54,528 bases of DNA from positions 1 through 54,528 of the forward strand of contig NZ_JAUSBX010000040.1 of assembly GCF_030651835.1 (NCBI RefSeq), in the 5' to 3' direction. Position numbers and translations under genes: made by a program. Below the pieces are notes generated by a model. That model saw nothing but the letters and a program-made list of their open reading frames with translations. It had not been told where the DNA came from and searched no databases. This document shows positions 34,808 through 45,330 of the stretch, piece after piece. This DNA comes from Methylicorpusculum sp. Lineage in GTDB: Bacteria > Pseudomonadota > Gammaproteobacteria > Methylococcales > Methylomonadaceae. The stretch's first letter is position 1. Each line of letters begins with the position of its first letter.

Positions 34808-36250
34808 TTAACCTTTCAACTTCGCCATCAGCATCTTATTGACTTCGGCAGGATTAGCCTTACCCTGGGTCTCCTTCATCACCTGCCCGACGAAAAACCC
34901 AAACACCTTATCCTTGCCGCTGCGGAATTGTTCGACCTGACCCTGGTTATTGGCAATGATGGTATCGATGATAGCTTCGATCGCCCCCATGTCGGTGATT
35001 TGCACCAGACCTTCCTGCTCGATGATCTCATCGGCTGTGGCGGTGCCGTTCCACAATTTGTCGAATACCTGTTTGGCAATTTTGCCTGAAATGGTGTTAT
35101 CGGCAATACGTTTGATCAAACCTGACAAGCGCTCAGGGCTGACCGGACAATGGCTGATATCCAAACCGGCTTTGTTGAGCGCGCCCAACACATCACCTGT
35201 CATCCAGTTGGTAGCCAGTTTGGCTTCCCCTGCTGATAGCTGAACTACTTGTTCGTAAAAATCGGCTAACTCGCGCGATGAGGTCAACGTGGTGGCACTT
35301 TCATCATCCTGACCGTATTGCTCGATAAAACGCTGCTTTTTAGCGCCCGGTAATTCCGGCAGAGTGGCTTTGATTTGTGCTTTCAATGCTTCGGAAATAA
35401 ACACCGGCAGTAAATCGGGATCCGGAAAATAACGGTAATCATTAGCTTCTTCCTTGCTGCGCATGGACCGCGTTTCATCTTTATTGGCATCGTATAGCCG
35501 GGTTTCCTGGACGACTCTGCCGCCCGCATCAATCAAATCAACCTGCCTTTCAATTTCATGGTTGATGGCTTTTTCGACAAATTTAAACGAATTGATGTTT
35601 TTAATTTCGGCGCGGGTTCCGAATTCTTTTTGACCTTTGGGGCGTACCGAGACATTGGCATCGCAGCGGAAAGAGCCTTCCTGCATATTGCCGTCGCAAA
35701 TTTCCAGATAACGCACCAGCTCATGCAATTGACGCATATAAGCCACAGCCTCTTTGGCTGAGCGCATGTCCGGCTCGGAAACGATTTCCAACAGCGGTGT
35801 GCCGGCGCGATTCAAATCGATCCCGGTCAAACCATGAAAATCCTCATGCAGAGATTTACCGGCATCTTCCTCCAAATGCGCTCGGGTTACGCCAATGCGC
35901 TTTTTGACGCCATCCACCTCTATATCCAGATAGCCCTTGCCGACAATCGGCAGTTCGAACTGACTGATCTGATAGCCTTTGGGTAAATCCGGGTAAAAAT
36001 AATTTTTTCGCGCGAAAACTGAATAAGGCGCGATCTCGGCTTCAATGGCCAGACCGAATTTAACGGCCATTCTGACGGCTTCTTCATTTAAAACAGGCAG
36101 CACACCCGGCAAGCCCAAATCAACGGCACAAGCTTGGATATTGGGCTCGGCACCATAAGCAGTAGATGCTCCTGAAAAAATTTTGGATTGGGTGGCCAAC
36201 TGGGTATGAATTTCCAGGCCGATCACAACTTCCCATTTTTGATTGTCCAT
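34808..36250 (-). CDS. gatB: Asp-tRNA(Asn)/Glu-tRNA(Gln) amidotransferase subunit B
   Basis: 480 residues, normal for GatB. Conserved parts: [77 protein letters not shown], and the C-terminal YqeY-like helical end [16 protein letters not shown]. It binds the misacylated tRNA and activates it by phosphorylation before ammonia transfer from GatA. It is last in the gatCAB operon, 9 bp after gatA. Confidence 0.97.
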   Translation of the reverse strand: MDNQKWEVVIGLEIHTQLATQSKIFSGASTAYGAEPNIQACAVDLGLPGVLPVLNEEAVRMAVKFGLAIEAEIAPYSVFARKNYFYPDLPKGYQISQFELPIVGKGYLDIEVDGVKKRIGVTRAHLEEDAGKSLHEDFHGLTGIDLNRAGTPLLEIVSEPDMRSAKEAVAYMRQLHELVRYLEICDGNMQEGSFRCDANVSVRPKGQKEFGTRAEIKNINSFKFVEKAINHEIERQVDLIDAGGRVVQETRLYDANKDETRSMRSKEEANDYRYFPDPDLLPVFISEALKAQIKATLPELPGAKKQRFIEQYGQDDESATTLTSSRELADFYEQVVQLSAGEAKLATNWMTGDVLGALNKAGLDISHCPVSPERLSGLIKRIADNTISGKIAKQVFDKLWNGTATADEIIEQEGLVQITDMGAIEAIIDTIIANNQGQVEQFRSGKDKVFGFFVGQVMKETQGKANPAEVNKMLMAKLKG

Positions 36251-36259
36251 GTGTTCTCC

Positions 36260-37711
36260 TTACTCAAAACCTTTAGGGGACCGCTGATGCCAATCGGTGA
36301 CTTGCTGATACTGATGTGCAACATTAAGCAAGCGGTCTTCAGCGAAATACTGGCCGATGATTTGCAAACCCACCGGCATGGCATTTAAAAAACCGGCCGG
36401 GATCGAAATAGCCGGAAGACCGGCCAAGTTAATCGCAATGGTGTAAATGTCAGACAAATACATCTGAATGGGATCGCCCGTTTTTTCGCCTAAGCCGAAC
36501 GCGGTAGACGGGGTAACCGGCCCCATGATGACGTCGACGTCTGACAAGGCCTTTTTAAAATCTTCGCTGATGAGACGCCGCACCTTTTGGGCTTTTAGAT
36601 AATAAGCATCGTAATAACCGGCCGACAGCGCATAAGTGCCTATTAATATCCGCCGCTTGACTTCCTTGCCAAAGCCTTCGCCTCGTGAACGGGTGTAAAG
36701 ATCGGTCAGATCTGCCGGATTTTCACAGCGATAACCGAATCTGACTCCGTCAAAACGGGATAAATTAGCCGAGCACTCGGCAGGCGCAATAATGTAATAA
36801 GCCGGAATCGCATATTTCAGGTTGGGCATGGACACTTCCTTGACTGTTGCCCCAAGCCGACGGTATTCATCGACAGCAGATTCGATAATAGCCGCAATAC
36901 CGGCATCTAATCCTTCGCCAAAAAACTCTTTAGGCAAACCTATGGTCAGTCCGTCCAGTTTCTGAGCAATACTTGCCAGATAATCAGGTACCGGCTTATC
37001 AACGCTGGTGGAGTCTTTTTCGTCAAATCCGGCCATGGTTTGCAGCAGAATGGCCGCATCTTCAGCGGTTCTGGTCATAGGACCGCCCTGATCCAGACTG
37101 GATGCATAGGCGATCATGCCGTAGCGTGACACCCGGCCATAGGTTGGTTTCAATCCGGTAATCCCGCATAATGCCGCAGGTTGCCGGATCGAACCTCCGG
37201 TATCGGTGCCTGTTACACCAGGGACCAGACGAGCGGCCACAGCAGCGGCAGAGCCACCCGATGAACCCCCCGGCACTGCATTGGTGTCCCAGGGATTTAA
37301 GACAGGACCGTAAAAACTCGTTTCATTGGAGGACCCCATCGCAAACTCATCCATGTTTAATTTGCCCAGCATCACTGCCCCGGCATCATTGAATTTGGTT
37401 ACAACGGTCGCGTCGTAAGGAGCGATAAAGTTATCCAGCATTTTTGAACCGCAACTGGTTTTCACCCCGTCAGTGCAAAATATATCTTTTTGCGCGATGG
37501 GAATACCTGTCATCAAACCAGTGGAACCTGCCGCTAACTTTTTATCAGCCGCTTCCGCTTGCGCCAAAGCTTGATCCGCAGTTACGGTGATAAACGCATT
37601 GAGATTTTGATATTGGGTAATTCTGTCAAGAAAATTCCGGGTCAGTTCGACGCTCGAAAATTCGCCGCTGCGTAACCCTCTAGCCAGTTCGGCGATGGTT
37701 TTAGTATGCAT
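36260..37711 (-). CDS. gatA: Asp-tRNA(Asn)/Glu-tRNA(Gln) amidotransferase subunit A
   Basis: 483 residues from the ATG at 37711. A TTG two codons upstream is less likely. An amidase-signature enzyme that releases ammonia from glutamine. The catalytic Lys is in PIAQKDIFC, the cis-Ser in [13 protein letters not shown] and the nucleophile Ser in [16 protein letters not shown]. The end is [10 protein letters not shown] gap of about 175 bp separates it from gatC, longer than usual, though the order is the standard one. Confidence 0.97.
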   Translation of the reverse strand: MHTKTIAELARGLRSGEFSSVELTRNFLDRITQYQNLNAFITVTADQALAQAEAADKKLAAGSTGLMTGIPIAQKDIFCTDGVKTSCGSKMLDNFIAPYDATVVTKFNDAGAVMLGKLNMDEFAMGSSNETSFYGPVLNPWDTNAVPGGSSGGSAAAVAARLVPGVTGTDTGGSIRQPAALCGITGLKPTYGRVSRYGMIAYASSLDQGGPMTRTAEDAAILLQTMAGFDEKDSTSVDKPVPDYLASIAQKLDGLTIGLPKEFFGEGLDAGIAAIIESAVDEYRRLGATVKEVSMPNLKYAIPAYYIIAPAECSANLSRFDGVRFGYRCENPADLTDLYTRSRGEGFGKEVKRRILIGTYALSAGYYDAYYLKAQKVRRLISEDFKKALSDVDVIMGPVTPSTAFGLGEKTGDPIQMYLSDIYTIAINLAGLPAISIPAGFLNAMPVGLQIIGQYFAEDRLLNVAHQYQQVTDWHQRSPKGFE

Positions 37712-37886
37712 GGTCAAGATAATCTCGGTTAATTTGGATTAATTTTGTAACTGTTCAGCGTATAGGTTTCAGAGCCCTGTCCGTAGGGAAAGAAACGGCT
37801 TCCGCGTTGAATGCAAGTTAGATTATTTTTGAAATGGATATAAATCGTCCCGTCCAAGCGACTTCAGACAACACTTTTTAATCCTT

Positions 37887-38174
37887 TTATTCAATGACTT
37901 TGGGAACCAGGTAAAGACCTTCCTCAACCTGAGGCGCAATGGCCTGAAACTTTTCCCTTTGATTTTGTTCGGTCACCTTATCAGGACGCAAACGTTGTGA
38001 TTGATCCATCGGGTGCGCCATGGGCAGTACCTCGCTGGTATCAAGCGAGCCCATTTGCACCATCAAATCCAGAATACCCGACAGATCCTGGGCATAGTTG
38101 TCTTCATCTTGAGGATTAATCCCCAAACGCGCCAAATGCGCGATTTTTTTTACATCATCAGCCGTTAACGACAC
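37887..38174 (-). CDS. gatC: Asp-tRNA(Asn)/Glu-tRNA(Gln) amidotransferase subunit C
   Basis: 95 residues of typical GatC: VKKIAHLARLGINPQ, the DLSGILDLMVQM helix and VLPMAHPMDQSQRLRPD, ending with LVPKVIE. It stabilises the GatAB complex. It is the first gene of the operon, divergent from mreB with a shared upstream region of about 108 bp. Confidence 0.95.
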   Translation of the reverse strand: MSLTADDVKKIAHLARLGINPQDEDNYAQDLSGILDLMVQMGSLDTSEVLPMAHPMDQSQRLRPDKVTEQNQREKFQAIAPQVEEGLYLVPKVIE

Positions 38175-38246
38175 TTTCTCACTCCATTAACAATTAATGA
38201 CGATATGATACTTTATATCTTGCTCAAATACCCGCTTGATTGATAA

Positions 38247-39326
<1,080 letters not shown>

Positions 39327-39460
39327 TCGGCGTCCCGGCAATTAAACAAAAGGATGGTTACACATCAAAATCCGGCTTATATATCGCTCGCTACGGCAGA
39401 TTACGGAGCGGAAAAATAAGTTGCCGGATTTAGAAATGACTATTCTAATAGGTGTTTTTT

Positions 39461-39598
39461 GTAACTACTCGCTCGCTTGGAATAGAGGATGTAGATGATT
39501 GAAAAGGCTTCTGCAACAGGGATGCTGCAGAAACAAATTCATCCCACCCTTGAAATAAAGCACCTGCGTCCAATAAAATGGAAGGGGTGAGTAGCTAC
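39461..39598. repeat. MITE-like element with a different terminal repeat, inside the mre operon
   Basis: GTAACTACTC (39461-39470) and GAGTAGCTAC (39589-39598) are near-perfect ends of a 138-bp element. Its core contains GAGGATGTAGATGATTG and CAACAGGGATGCTGCAGAA, recalling the hairpin core of the other elements. The ends are unrelated to the CAGCAATTCCCAGTTTGA type. It fills most of the mreB-mreC gap of about 290 bp. Confidence 0.65.
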
Positions 39599-39641
39599 TG
39601 TTTTTTCTAATAAATAATTGAAGCGGCCTTTTAGGGCTTGC

Positions 39642-40559
39642 TTGCTGTCCTGTTTTTGCTCCCAGAGGCATATCGCTATCAATCCATTATTTGCCACCGG
39701 CCCATCGCTTAACACACGCCTGCTGGTCGCTGTATTGTTCTCATTGACCCTCTTGATTACAGAGCACAGAGGAACGCGACTTGAGAGCGCTCGTGCCGCT
39801 CTTTCGGTCCTGGTTTACCCTATCCACAATCTGGTTGACGCGCCTGTCCATCTGGTTTCTTCTACAGTTGAAACCGTGAAAAACATGCACAAGCTAAAAG
39901 AGGAGAACGAAAAACTCAAACAGGATGAGTTGATTTATAAAACCCAGTTATTGAAATTTGCGGCACTGGAACGTGAAAATATCCGCTTGCGCGCTTTACT
40001 CGAAAAATCTTTCAAACTGGGCGAACAGGTATTGGTAGCCGAACTGCTCTCGGTCAATCTGGCCCCTTATGAACATGTGGTTCTGGTCAATAAAGGTTCT
40101 CGCTTTGGTGTCCATCCGGAACAACCGGTGCTCGATGCCTACGGGGTTGTGGGCCAAATCATTCGGGCCTTACCCTTTAGCTCTGAAGTCATGCTCATCA
40201 CCGATCCCAGCCATGCAATACCGGTTCAAGTCAATCGTAACGGACTGCGAACCATTGCCGTGGGCAGCGGTCAGATCAACCGCATCAAGTTGCCTTTTTT
40301 ACCCAACAATTCAGATATTAAAAAAGGCGACCTACTCATAACCTCAGGATTAGGCGGGGCGTTTCCTCAAGGCTATCCTGTAGCTGTTGTTGATGAAATT
40401 AATTATCAACCCAATAAACCGTTCGCAGAAATTTATGCAACCCCTAAGGCGCAACTCAACAAAAGCCGTGAATTACTGATTGTATGGAGCAACAGAGAAC
40501 CCGTGCCCTTGTTCAGCCAGGAAACGCCCGAAATAAGCATCGAGCCAAACCATGAATAA
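39642..40559 (+). CDS. mreC: MreC rod-shape protein
   Basis: About 305 residues. A membrane helix (LLVAVLFSLTLLITE), a coiled-coil (KLKEENEKLKQDELIYKTQLL), and the beta-rich MreC domain (VVLVNKGSRFGVHPEQPVLD, YGVVGQI, VMLITDPSHAIPVQ, GDLLITSGLGGAFPQGYPV). It is a periplasmic scaffold tying MreB to PBP2. No ATG or GTG start exists. A TTG at 39642 has AGGG five bases before it, and another TTG at 39618 has no ribosome site. An ATC at 39678 with AGAGG upstream would give I-N-P-L-F-A-T-G-P-S-L, matching where MreC proteins usually begin. Confidence 0.9.
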   Translation: MLSCFCSQRHIAINPLFATGPSLNTRLLVAVLFSLTLLITEHRGTRLESARAALSVLVYPIHNLVDAPVHLVSSTVETVKNMHKLKEENEKLKQDELIYKTQLLKFAALERENIRLRALLEKSFKLGEQVLVAELLSVNLAPYEHVVLVNKGSRFGVHPEQPVLDAYGVVGQIIRALPFSSEVMLITDPSHAIPVQVNRNGLRTIAVGSGQINRIKLPFLPNNSDIKKGDLLITSGLGGAFPQGYPVAVVDEINYQPNKPFAEIYATPKAQLNKSRELLIVWSNREPVPLFSQETPEISIEPNHE

Positions 40560-41034
40560 CCCATCCAGCCTACTCCGGTTTGCTCTCTCCATTATTCTCG
40601 CGATGTGCCTAAGGATTGCGCCTTGGCAGGAACCCTTAACGGCCTATAATCCTGACTGGATTCTTCTGACCGTCATTTACTGGTCACTAGCTTCGCCTGA
40701 ACGGCGCGGCATATTCACAGGACTGACGGTTGGCATCCTCACCGATGTATTAACCGGGCGAATGCTGGGATTACATGCATTGACTTATTCACTGGCGGCC
40801 TTTTTTAGCCTTAAACTGCACAAACGGTTACGCCAATACCCTCTGCCGCAGCAAGGTTTGTTTATTATGTTATGCCTGCTCTGTTCACAGTTCCTGTCCT
40901 TTTGGCTGGAAAATCTGCATGCACCACTCAGATTTCAGGCATCATTCTGGCTACCCGTAATAACCGGGACCGTTTGCTGGCCATTGGTTTACTCCTTTCT
41001 TCGGGTAGTCAGACTGCATAATCGCTCCCGATAA
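40552..41034 (+). CDS. mreD: MreD rod-shape membrane protein
   Basis: 160 residues, multi-pass inner-membrane protein, overlapping the mreC end by 8 bp. Hydrophobic segments alternate with the family motif GLTVGILTDVLTGRMLGLHA. It belongs to the elongasome with MreC and RodA. Confidence 0.93.
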   Translation: MNNPSSLLRFALSIILAMCLRIAPWQEPLTAYNPDWILLTVIYWSLASPERRGIFTGLTVGILTDVLTGRMLGLHALTYSLAAFFSLKLHKRLRQYPLPQQGLFIMLCLLCSQFLSFWLENLHAPLRFQASFWLPVITGTVCWPLVYSFLRVVRLHNRSR

Positions 41035-41039
41035 GCGCC

Positions 41040-42887
41040 ATGTCGAGATCGCACACCATAAAAAACACCCATGAAGAAAATCGCATTTTTGTGCGCCGAG
41101 CGGCAATTGCGTTAATTTTTATCGGCTTGTTAAGTACCGGACTCATCGTCAGATTAATCTACCTGCAAATCATCGGCCACGATCATTACTCGACACTGGC
41201 CAATAACAACCATATCAAGATAGCGCCGCTTCCCCCCACTCGCGGCATTATTTTCGATAGAAAAGGAAGAGTGCTTGCCGAAAACACGCCGACCTTCAGC
41301 CTGGAATTGATTCCGGAACAAATAAAAGACATGGATGACACGCTCGCCCGTCTTCAGAAGTTGCTTGAAATCCCGGACGAAAAGATTGAGCTTTACCAGA
41401 AACTCAGAAAACGTGAAAAGCGCTTCACCAGCATACCCTTATTGCTGCGCATGTCCGAAGAGGAAATAGCCCGGTTTGCAACCGTCAGACCTTATTTTCC
41501 CGGCGTTGATATACAAGCGCGACTGGTCAGAAATTACCCTTACGATGTCTTGACATCCCATGTGATTGGTTATGTCGGGCGCATCAACGAAGAAGAACTG
41601 AAAAGCTTGCCTGCTTCGGAATACAGAGGTAGTCACCACATCGGTAAAGCAGGCATTGAACTGGCCTACGAAACTGCCTTGCATGGCAAATCAGGCTATG
41701 CTGAAATTGAAACCAACGCCCAATCACGGCCCATAAGCACAATTAAAACAATCGATCCGATAGCCGGGTCCAATCTGTATTTAAGCCTGGATATAGATTT
41801 ACAAAAAACGGCTTATGATGCGCTGGACATATACAACGGTGCAGTGGTTGCCATTGAGATCAAAACAGGTGGTGTGCTGGTGTTTGCCAGCCGCCCCGGA
41901 TTCGACCCCAACCCCTTTGTTTACGGCATAGACAGCAACAGCTATAACGAACTGCAAACCTCAGACGCAAGACCCATGTTCAACCGGGCACTGCGGGGGC
42001 AATATCCGCCAGGCTCAACCATCAAGCCCTTTATGGCGCTGGCCGGCCTTGAATACCAGGCAATCACACCGACACAAAGAAAGTTCTGCCCGGGTTACTT
42101 TCAATTACCGAATGTTAAGCATAAATACCGTGACTGGAAAAAAGGCGGCCATGGCACGATAGATATGAACGCCGCAATTGTTCAATCCTGCGACGTTTAT
42201 TTTTATGAACTTGCGTTGGCCCTGAGCATAGACAAGATTCATTCGTTTCTGACTGAATTTGGTTTTGGGGAATTGTCCGGCATTGATCTGGTTGGAGAAA
42301 AACCCGGCCTGCTCCCTTCCAAACAATGGAAACGCAAAGCCCGGAATCAGTCCTGGTACCCCGGCGAAACCGTCATCACCGGAATAGGCCAAGGCTATAC
42401 ACAATTTACACCACTGCAACTGGCCAGAGGAACAGCAACGCTTGCCAACAAAGGTAATGTCGTCAATCCCCATTTAGTCGAACATTTGGTGACAAACGGC
42501 ATCACTTCGCTGCCCCCTGCTGCTGAGCCCAAAATGCTGCAGTTGAAACCGCAAAATGTAGACACAGTCACTTCAGCCATGGTCAGCGTTGTGCATAGCG
42601 CCAGAGGCACAGCCAAAGTCATCAGCCGAGGCATAGACTATCAAATCGCCGGAAAAACAGGGACCGCTCAGGTTTTTACCGTTAAACAGGACGCCAAATA
42701 CAATGAAAATCAAATCGACTTTAAGCTACGCGACCACGCCTTGTTCATATCGTTTGCACCCGCCCACGACCCCCAGATTGCTGTCGCCGTTGTTGTTGAA
42801 AATGGCGGTCACGGAGGCACCGTTGCCGCCCCGATTGCCGGACAAGTGATTCGCCAGTATTTGAAGGACAAAGCCAATGAAAACTGA
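41040..42887 (+). CDS. mrdA: penicillin-binding protein 2 (elongation transpeptidase)
   Basis: 615 residues. A membrane anchor at about 25-45, the dimerisation region (PPTRGIIFDRKGRVLAENTP), and a transpeptidase domain with S326 in PGSTIKPFMAL, the SxN-type motif SCD, and KTGTAQ. It cross-links peptidoglycan in lateral wall growth. It starts 5 bp after mreD and overlaps rodA by 11 bp. Confidence 0.97.
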   Translation: MSRSHTIKNTHEENRIFVRRAAIALIFIGLLSTGLIVRLIYLQIIGHDHYSTLANNNHIKIAPLPPTRGIIFDRKGRVLAENTPTFSLELIPEQIKDMDDTLARLQKLLEIPDEKIELYQKLRKREKRFTSIPLLLRMSEEEIARFATVRPYFPGVDIQARLVRNYPYDVLTSHVIGYVGRINEEELKSLPASEYRGSHHIGKAGIELAYETALHGKSGYAEIETNAQSRPISTIKTIDPIAGSNLYLSLDIDLQKTAYDALDIYNGAVVAIEIKTGGVLVFASRPGFDPNPFVYGIDSNSYNELQTSDARPMFNRALRGQYPPGSTIKPFMALAGLEYQAITPTQRKFCPGYFQLPNVKHKYRDWKKGGHGTIDMNAAIVQSCDVYFYELALALSIDKIHSFLTEFGFGELSGIDLVGEKPGLLPSKQWKRKARNQSWYPGETVITGIGQGYTQFTPLQLARGTATLANKGNVVNPHLVEHLVTNGITSLPPAAEPKMLQLKPQNVDTVTSAMVSVVHSARGTAKVISRGIDYQIAGKTGTAQVFTVKQDAKYNENQIDFKLRDHALFISFAPAHDPQIAVAVVVENGGHGGTVAAPIAGQVIRQYLKDKANEN

Positions 42888-44007
42888 ACTACGCAGCGAA
42901 CAACTGGATCCGCCTTCTCTGATCGGCGATATTCTTAGAAAGCTTCATATTGACGTGCCTTTACTCGCCGGACTTTTGATGGTCACCGGTCTGAGTTTTC
43001 TGGTGCTTTACAGCGCCAGCGGACAAGATATTCAGGTGCTCGTCCGTCAAGGCGCCCGCATCGGCGCAGCCTTTGTGCTGATGACGGTTCTGGCTCACAT
43101 TAATCCTTATCAATTCAAACGTCATTCGCTCTTGCTCTACGGTATTGGAGTAGCTCTTCTGATCGCCGTTTTGATAATGGGCGAGATAGGCAAAGGCGCA
43201 CAACGCTGGCTGGATCTGGGATTTTTCCGATTTCAGCCATCGGAAATGTTAAAAATCACAACGCCCATGATGATCGCCTGGTATCTTTCCGAAACGGCAC
43301 TGCCACCTAAATGGAAACAACTGGGCATAGCCGGTTTGTATATTCTTATTCCAACATTGCTGATAGCCAAACAACCCGATCTTGGCACGTCCATTTTGGT
43401 CGCCAGTTCCGGCGCTGCCGTCATTTATTTTGCCGGCCTTTCCTGGAAGTTCATCATCTCTGTGACCATAGTAATGGCATCGTTAACACCGGTGCTTTGG
43501 CATTTCATGAGGGACTACCAGCGGGATCGTGTTTTGACGTTTCTAAACCCTGAAGCGGATCCTATGGGCAGAGGCTATCATATCATCCAGTCAAAAATTG
43601 CAATCGGCTCCGGCGGCCTCTATGGCAAGGGCTGGCAGGGAAGCACACAATCCCAGCTTGATTTTCTGCCCGAAAGTTCCACCGACTTTATTTTTGCCGT
43701 CTTTGCCGAAGAATTCGGCTTAATCGGCTGTATCGTTTTGCTGCTGATCTACCTCGCGATTATCTGCCGCTGTCTTTATATCGCCTTGCAAGCTCAGGAC
43801 ACCTATTGCCGGCTGTTAGCAGGGAGTTTGTCATTTACCTTTTTTGTCTATGTTTTCGTTAATATGGGCATGGTAATCGGCATATTGCCTGTTGTCGGCG
43901 TCCCCCTCCCGCTCGTCAGTTACGGCGGCACATCAATGATTACATTGCTGGCCGGATTTGGTATTCTCATGTCCATTCATACTCATAAAAAATTTTTAGC
44001 CTCTTGA
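42877..44007 (+). CDS. rodA: RodA SEDS peptidoglycan glycosyltransferase
   Basis: 376 residues, about ten membrane helices. SEDS motifs: GKGAQRWLDLGFFRFQPSE, KQPDLGTS, FLPESSTDFIFAV and VGVPLPLVSYGGTSM. It polymerises glycan strands with PBP2. It overlaps mrdA and is followed by mltB after 2 bp. Confidence 0.97.
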   Translation: MKTELRSEQLDPPSLIGDILRKLHIDVPLLAGLLMVTGLSFLVLYSASGQDIQVLVRQGARIGAAFVLMTVLAHINPYQFKRHSLLLYGIGVALLIAVLIMGEIGKGAQRWLDLGFFRFQPSEMLKITTPMMIAWYLSETALPPKWKQLGIAGLYILIPTLLIAKQPDLGTSILVASSGAAVIYFAGLSWKFIISVTIVMASLTPVLWHFMRDYQRDRVLTFLNPEADPMGRGYHIIQSKIAIGSGGLYGKGWQGSTQSQLDFLPESSTDFIFAVFAEEFGLIGCIVLLLIYLAIICRCLYIALQAQDTYCRLLAGSLSFTFFVYVFVNMGMVIGILPVVGVPLPLVSYGGTSMITLLAGFGILMSIHTHKKFLAS

Positions 44008-44009
44008 CC

Positions 44010-45128
44010 ATGATAAATAAAATAAAAGCATCCTCTCTGATAGGTATTACCGGTTTAATTCTATGCAGCTGCTCAACACTTCCTGACCGCACTAAAACTG
44101 CGGCAGCAACGCCCGCTCAGGAACCGGCGACGATTGAACAAAATGCCCGCATTGCCAGACCTCAGGCAAACCAGCCCGAACAGGCCGTGGTTACTCCTCT
44201 TGGAAAGCCGGAGCTAGTCAATGCCTTTATCAAAAAAATGGTCACTAAACATCACTTTGATGAACCGACTTTAAATCAATTGTTTAACTCCGTGTCTATG
44301 CAATCCAAGATTATCGATTCCATGAACCGGCCAGCCGAAGCGATGCCCTGGCACAAATACCGCAAGATTTTTATGACCGAAGCACGCATTGATGGTGGTT
44401 TGAAATTTTGGCAGGCAAATAGCGAGACACTAAGAAAAGTTGAACAACAAACCGGAGTACCGGCAGAAATCATAGTGTCCATTATCGGTGTCGAAACCCA
44501 ATACGGCAGCAACAAAGGCAGCTACCGTGTTATTGATGCGCTATCAACCCTGGCTTTTCACTACCCAAAGCGCAGCCCCTTTTTTACCGGCGAGCTGGAA
44601 CAGTTTTTACTGCTGTGCCGCGAAGAAAACATGGATCCGCTAAAGCCAGTGGGCTCTTACGCCGGTGCAATGGGCTTACCCCAATTCATGCCCAGCAGTT
44701 ACCGGTCTTTTGCAGCCGACTTTGAAAATGACCGTCGGAGGGATATATGGAGTAATCCGGCTGACGCAATTGCCAGCGTCGCTAATTACTTAGCCAAGCA
44801 CAAATGGAAACAAGGTCAGGCTATTGCCTATCAGGCAACCGCTATTGGTAACAAACACAAAACCTTGTTAAACAGCGCGCTTAAAACCGACACTACAATT
44901 GGTAAACTTAAAGCGTATCAAGTTCAGCCTCTAGCTACTTTGCCAGCTAATCTTCCGGTTAAACTCATGGCGTTTGAGCAAACTCATGGCGATGACTTAT
45001 GGCTGGGCCTTGAAAATTTCTTTGTCATTACCCGCTACAATCACAGTCCGCTTTATGCCATGGCCGTATTTCAACTGAGTCAGGCGCTGACCAATCGCCA
45101 AGAGGTGACCCGGTCTAAACCACTCTGA
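44010..45128 (+). CDS. mltB: membrane-bound lytic murein transglycosylase B
   Basis: 372 residues from the ATG at 44010. A TTG at 44004 overlaps the rodA stop. The lipoprotein signal ends in LILCSC. The family-3 lytic transglycosylase domain has catalytic Glu in IGVETQYGSN, then GAMGLPQFMPSSYRSFA and DIWSNPADAIASVANYL. It cleaves glycan strands in the periplasm, making room for wall growth. Confidence 0.95.
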   Translation: MINKIKASSLIGITGLILCSCSTLPDRTKTAAATPAQEPATIEQNARIARPQANQPEQAVVTPLGKPELVNAFIKKMVTKHHFDEPTLNQLFNSVSMQSKIIDSMNRPAEAMPWHKYRKIFMTEARIDGGLKFWQANSETLRKVEQQTGVPAEIIVSIIGVETQYGSNKGSYRVIDALSTLAFHYPKRSPFFTGELEQFLLLCREENMDPLKPVGSYAGAMGLPQFMPSSYRSFAADFENDRRRDIWSNPADAIASVANYLAKHKWKQGQAIAYQATAIGNKHKTLLNSALKTDTTIGKLKAYQVQPLATLPANLPVKLMAFEQTHGDDLWLGLENFFVITRYNHSPLYAMAVFQLSQALTNRQEVTRSKPL

Positions 45129-45199
45129 TGAATGAGGGGGTTAAGGCGCGTGAATTGATACCGTCACGACCTTTAGCCTTTAACTGAAATGAAAAACAC

Positions 45200-45224
45200 C
45201 GCTCAATTAAGTGAATATTGAGCG
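45200..45224 (+). terminator. hairpin after mltB
   Basis: CGCTCAAT (45200-45207) and ATTGAGCG (45217-45224) form an 8-bp stem between mltB and dacA. There is no T-run. It may attenuate read-through. Confidence 0.35.
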
Positions 45225-45285
45225 CGTCAAAACGCCGCATCAGCTAAGCAAAATGAAACACGACCCGTCATTTTAGGTCAATCAC

Positions 45286-45294
45286 TGGTACAAT
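45286..45294 (+). promoter_or_regulatory. extended -10 promoter of dacA
   Basis: TGGTACAAT combines a TGn extension with a -10 box matching five of six positions. No good -35 lies 17 bp upstream. Located 36 bp before the dacA ATG, it could give the dacA-dat-ybeD-lipB-lipA genes their own promoter. Confidence 0.45.
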
Positions 45295-45330
45295 AACGCA
45301 ACCATTCCAATAGCTTAAGTTTTTAAAAAG

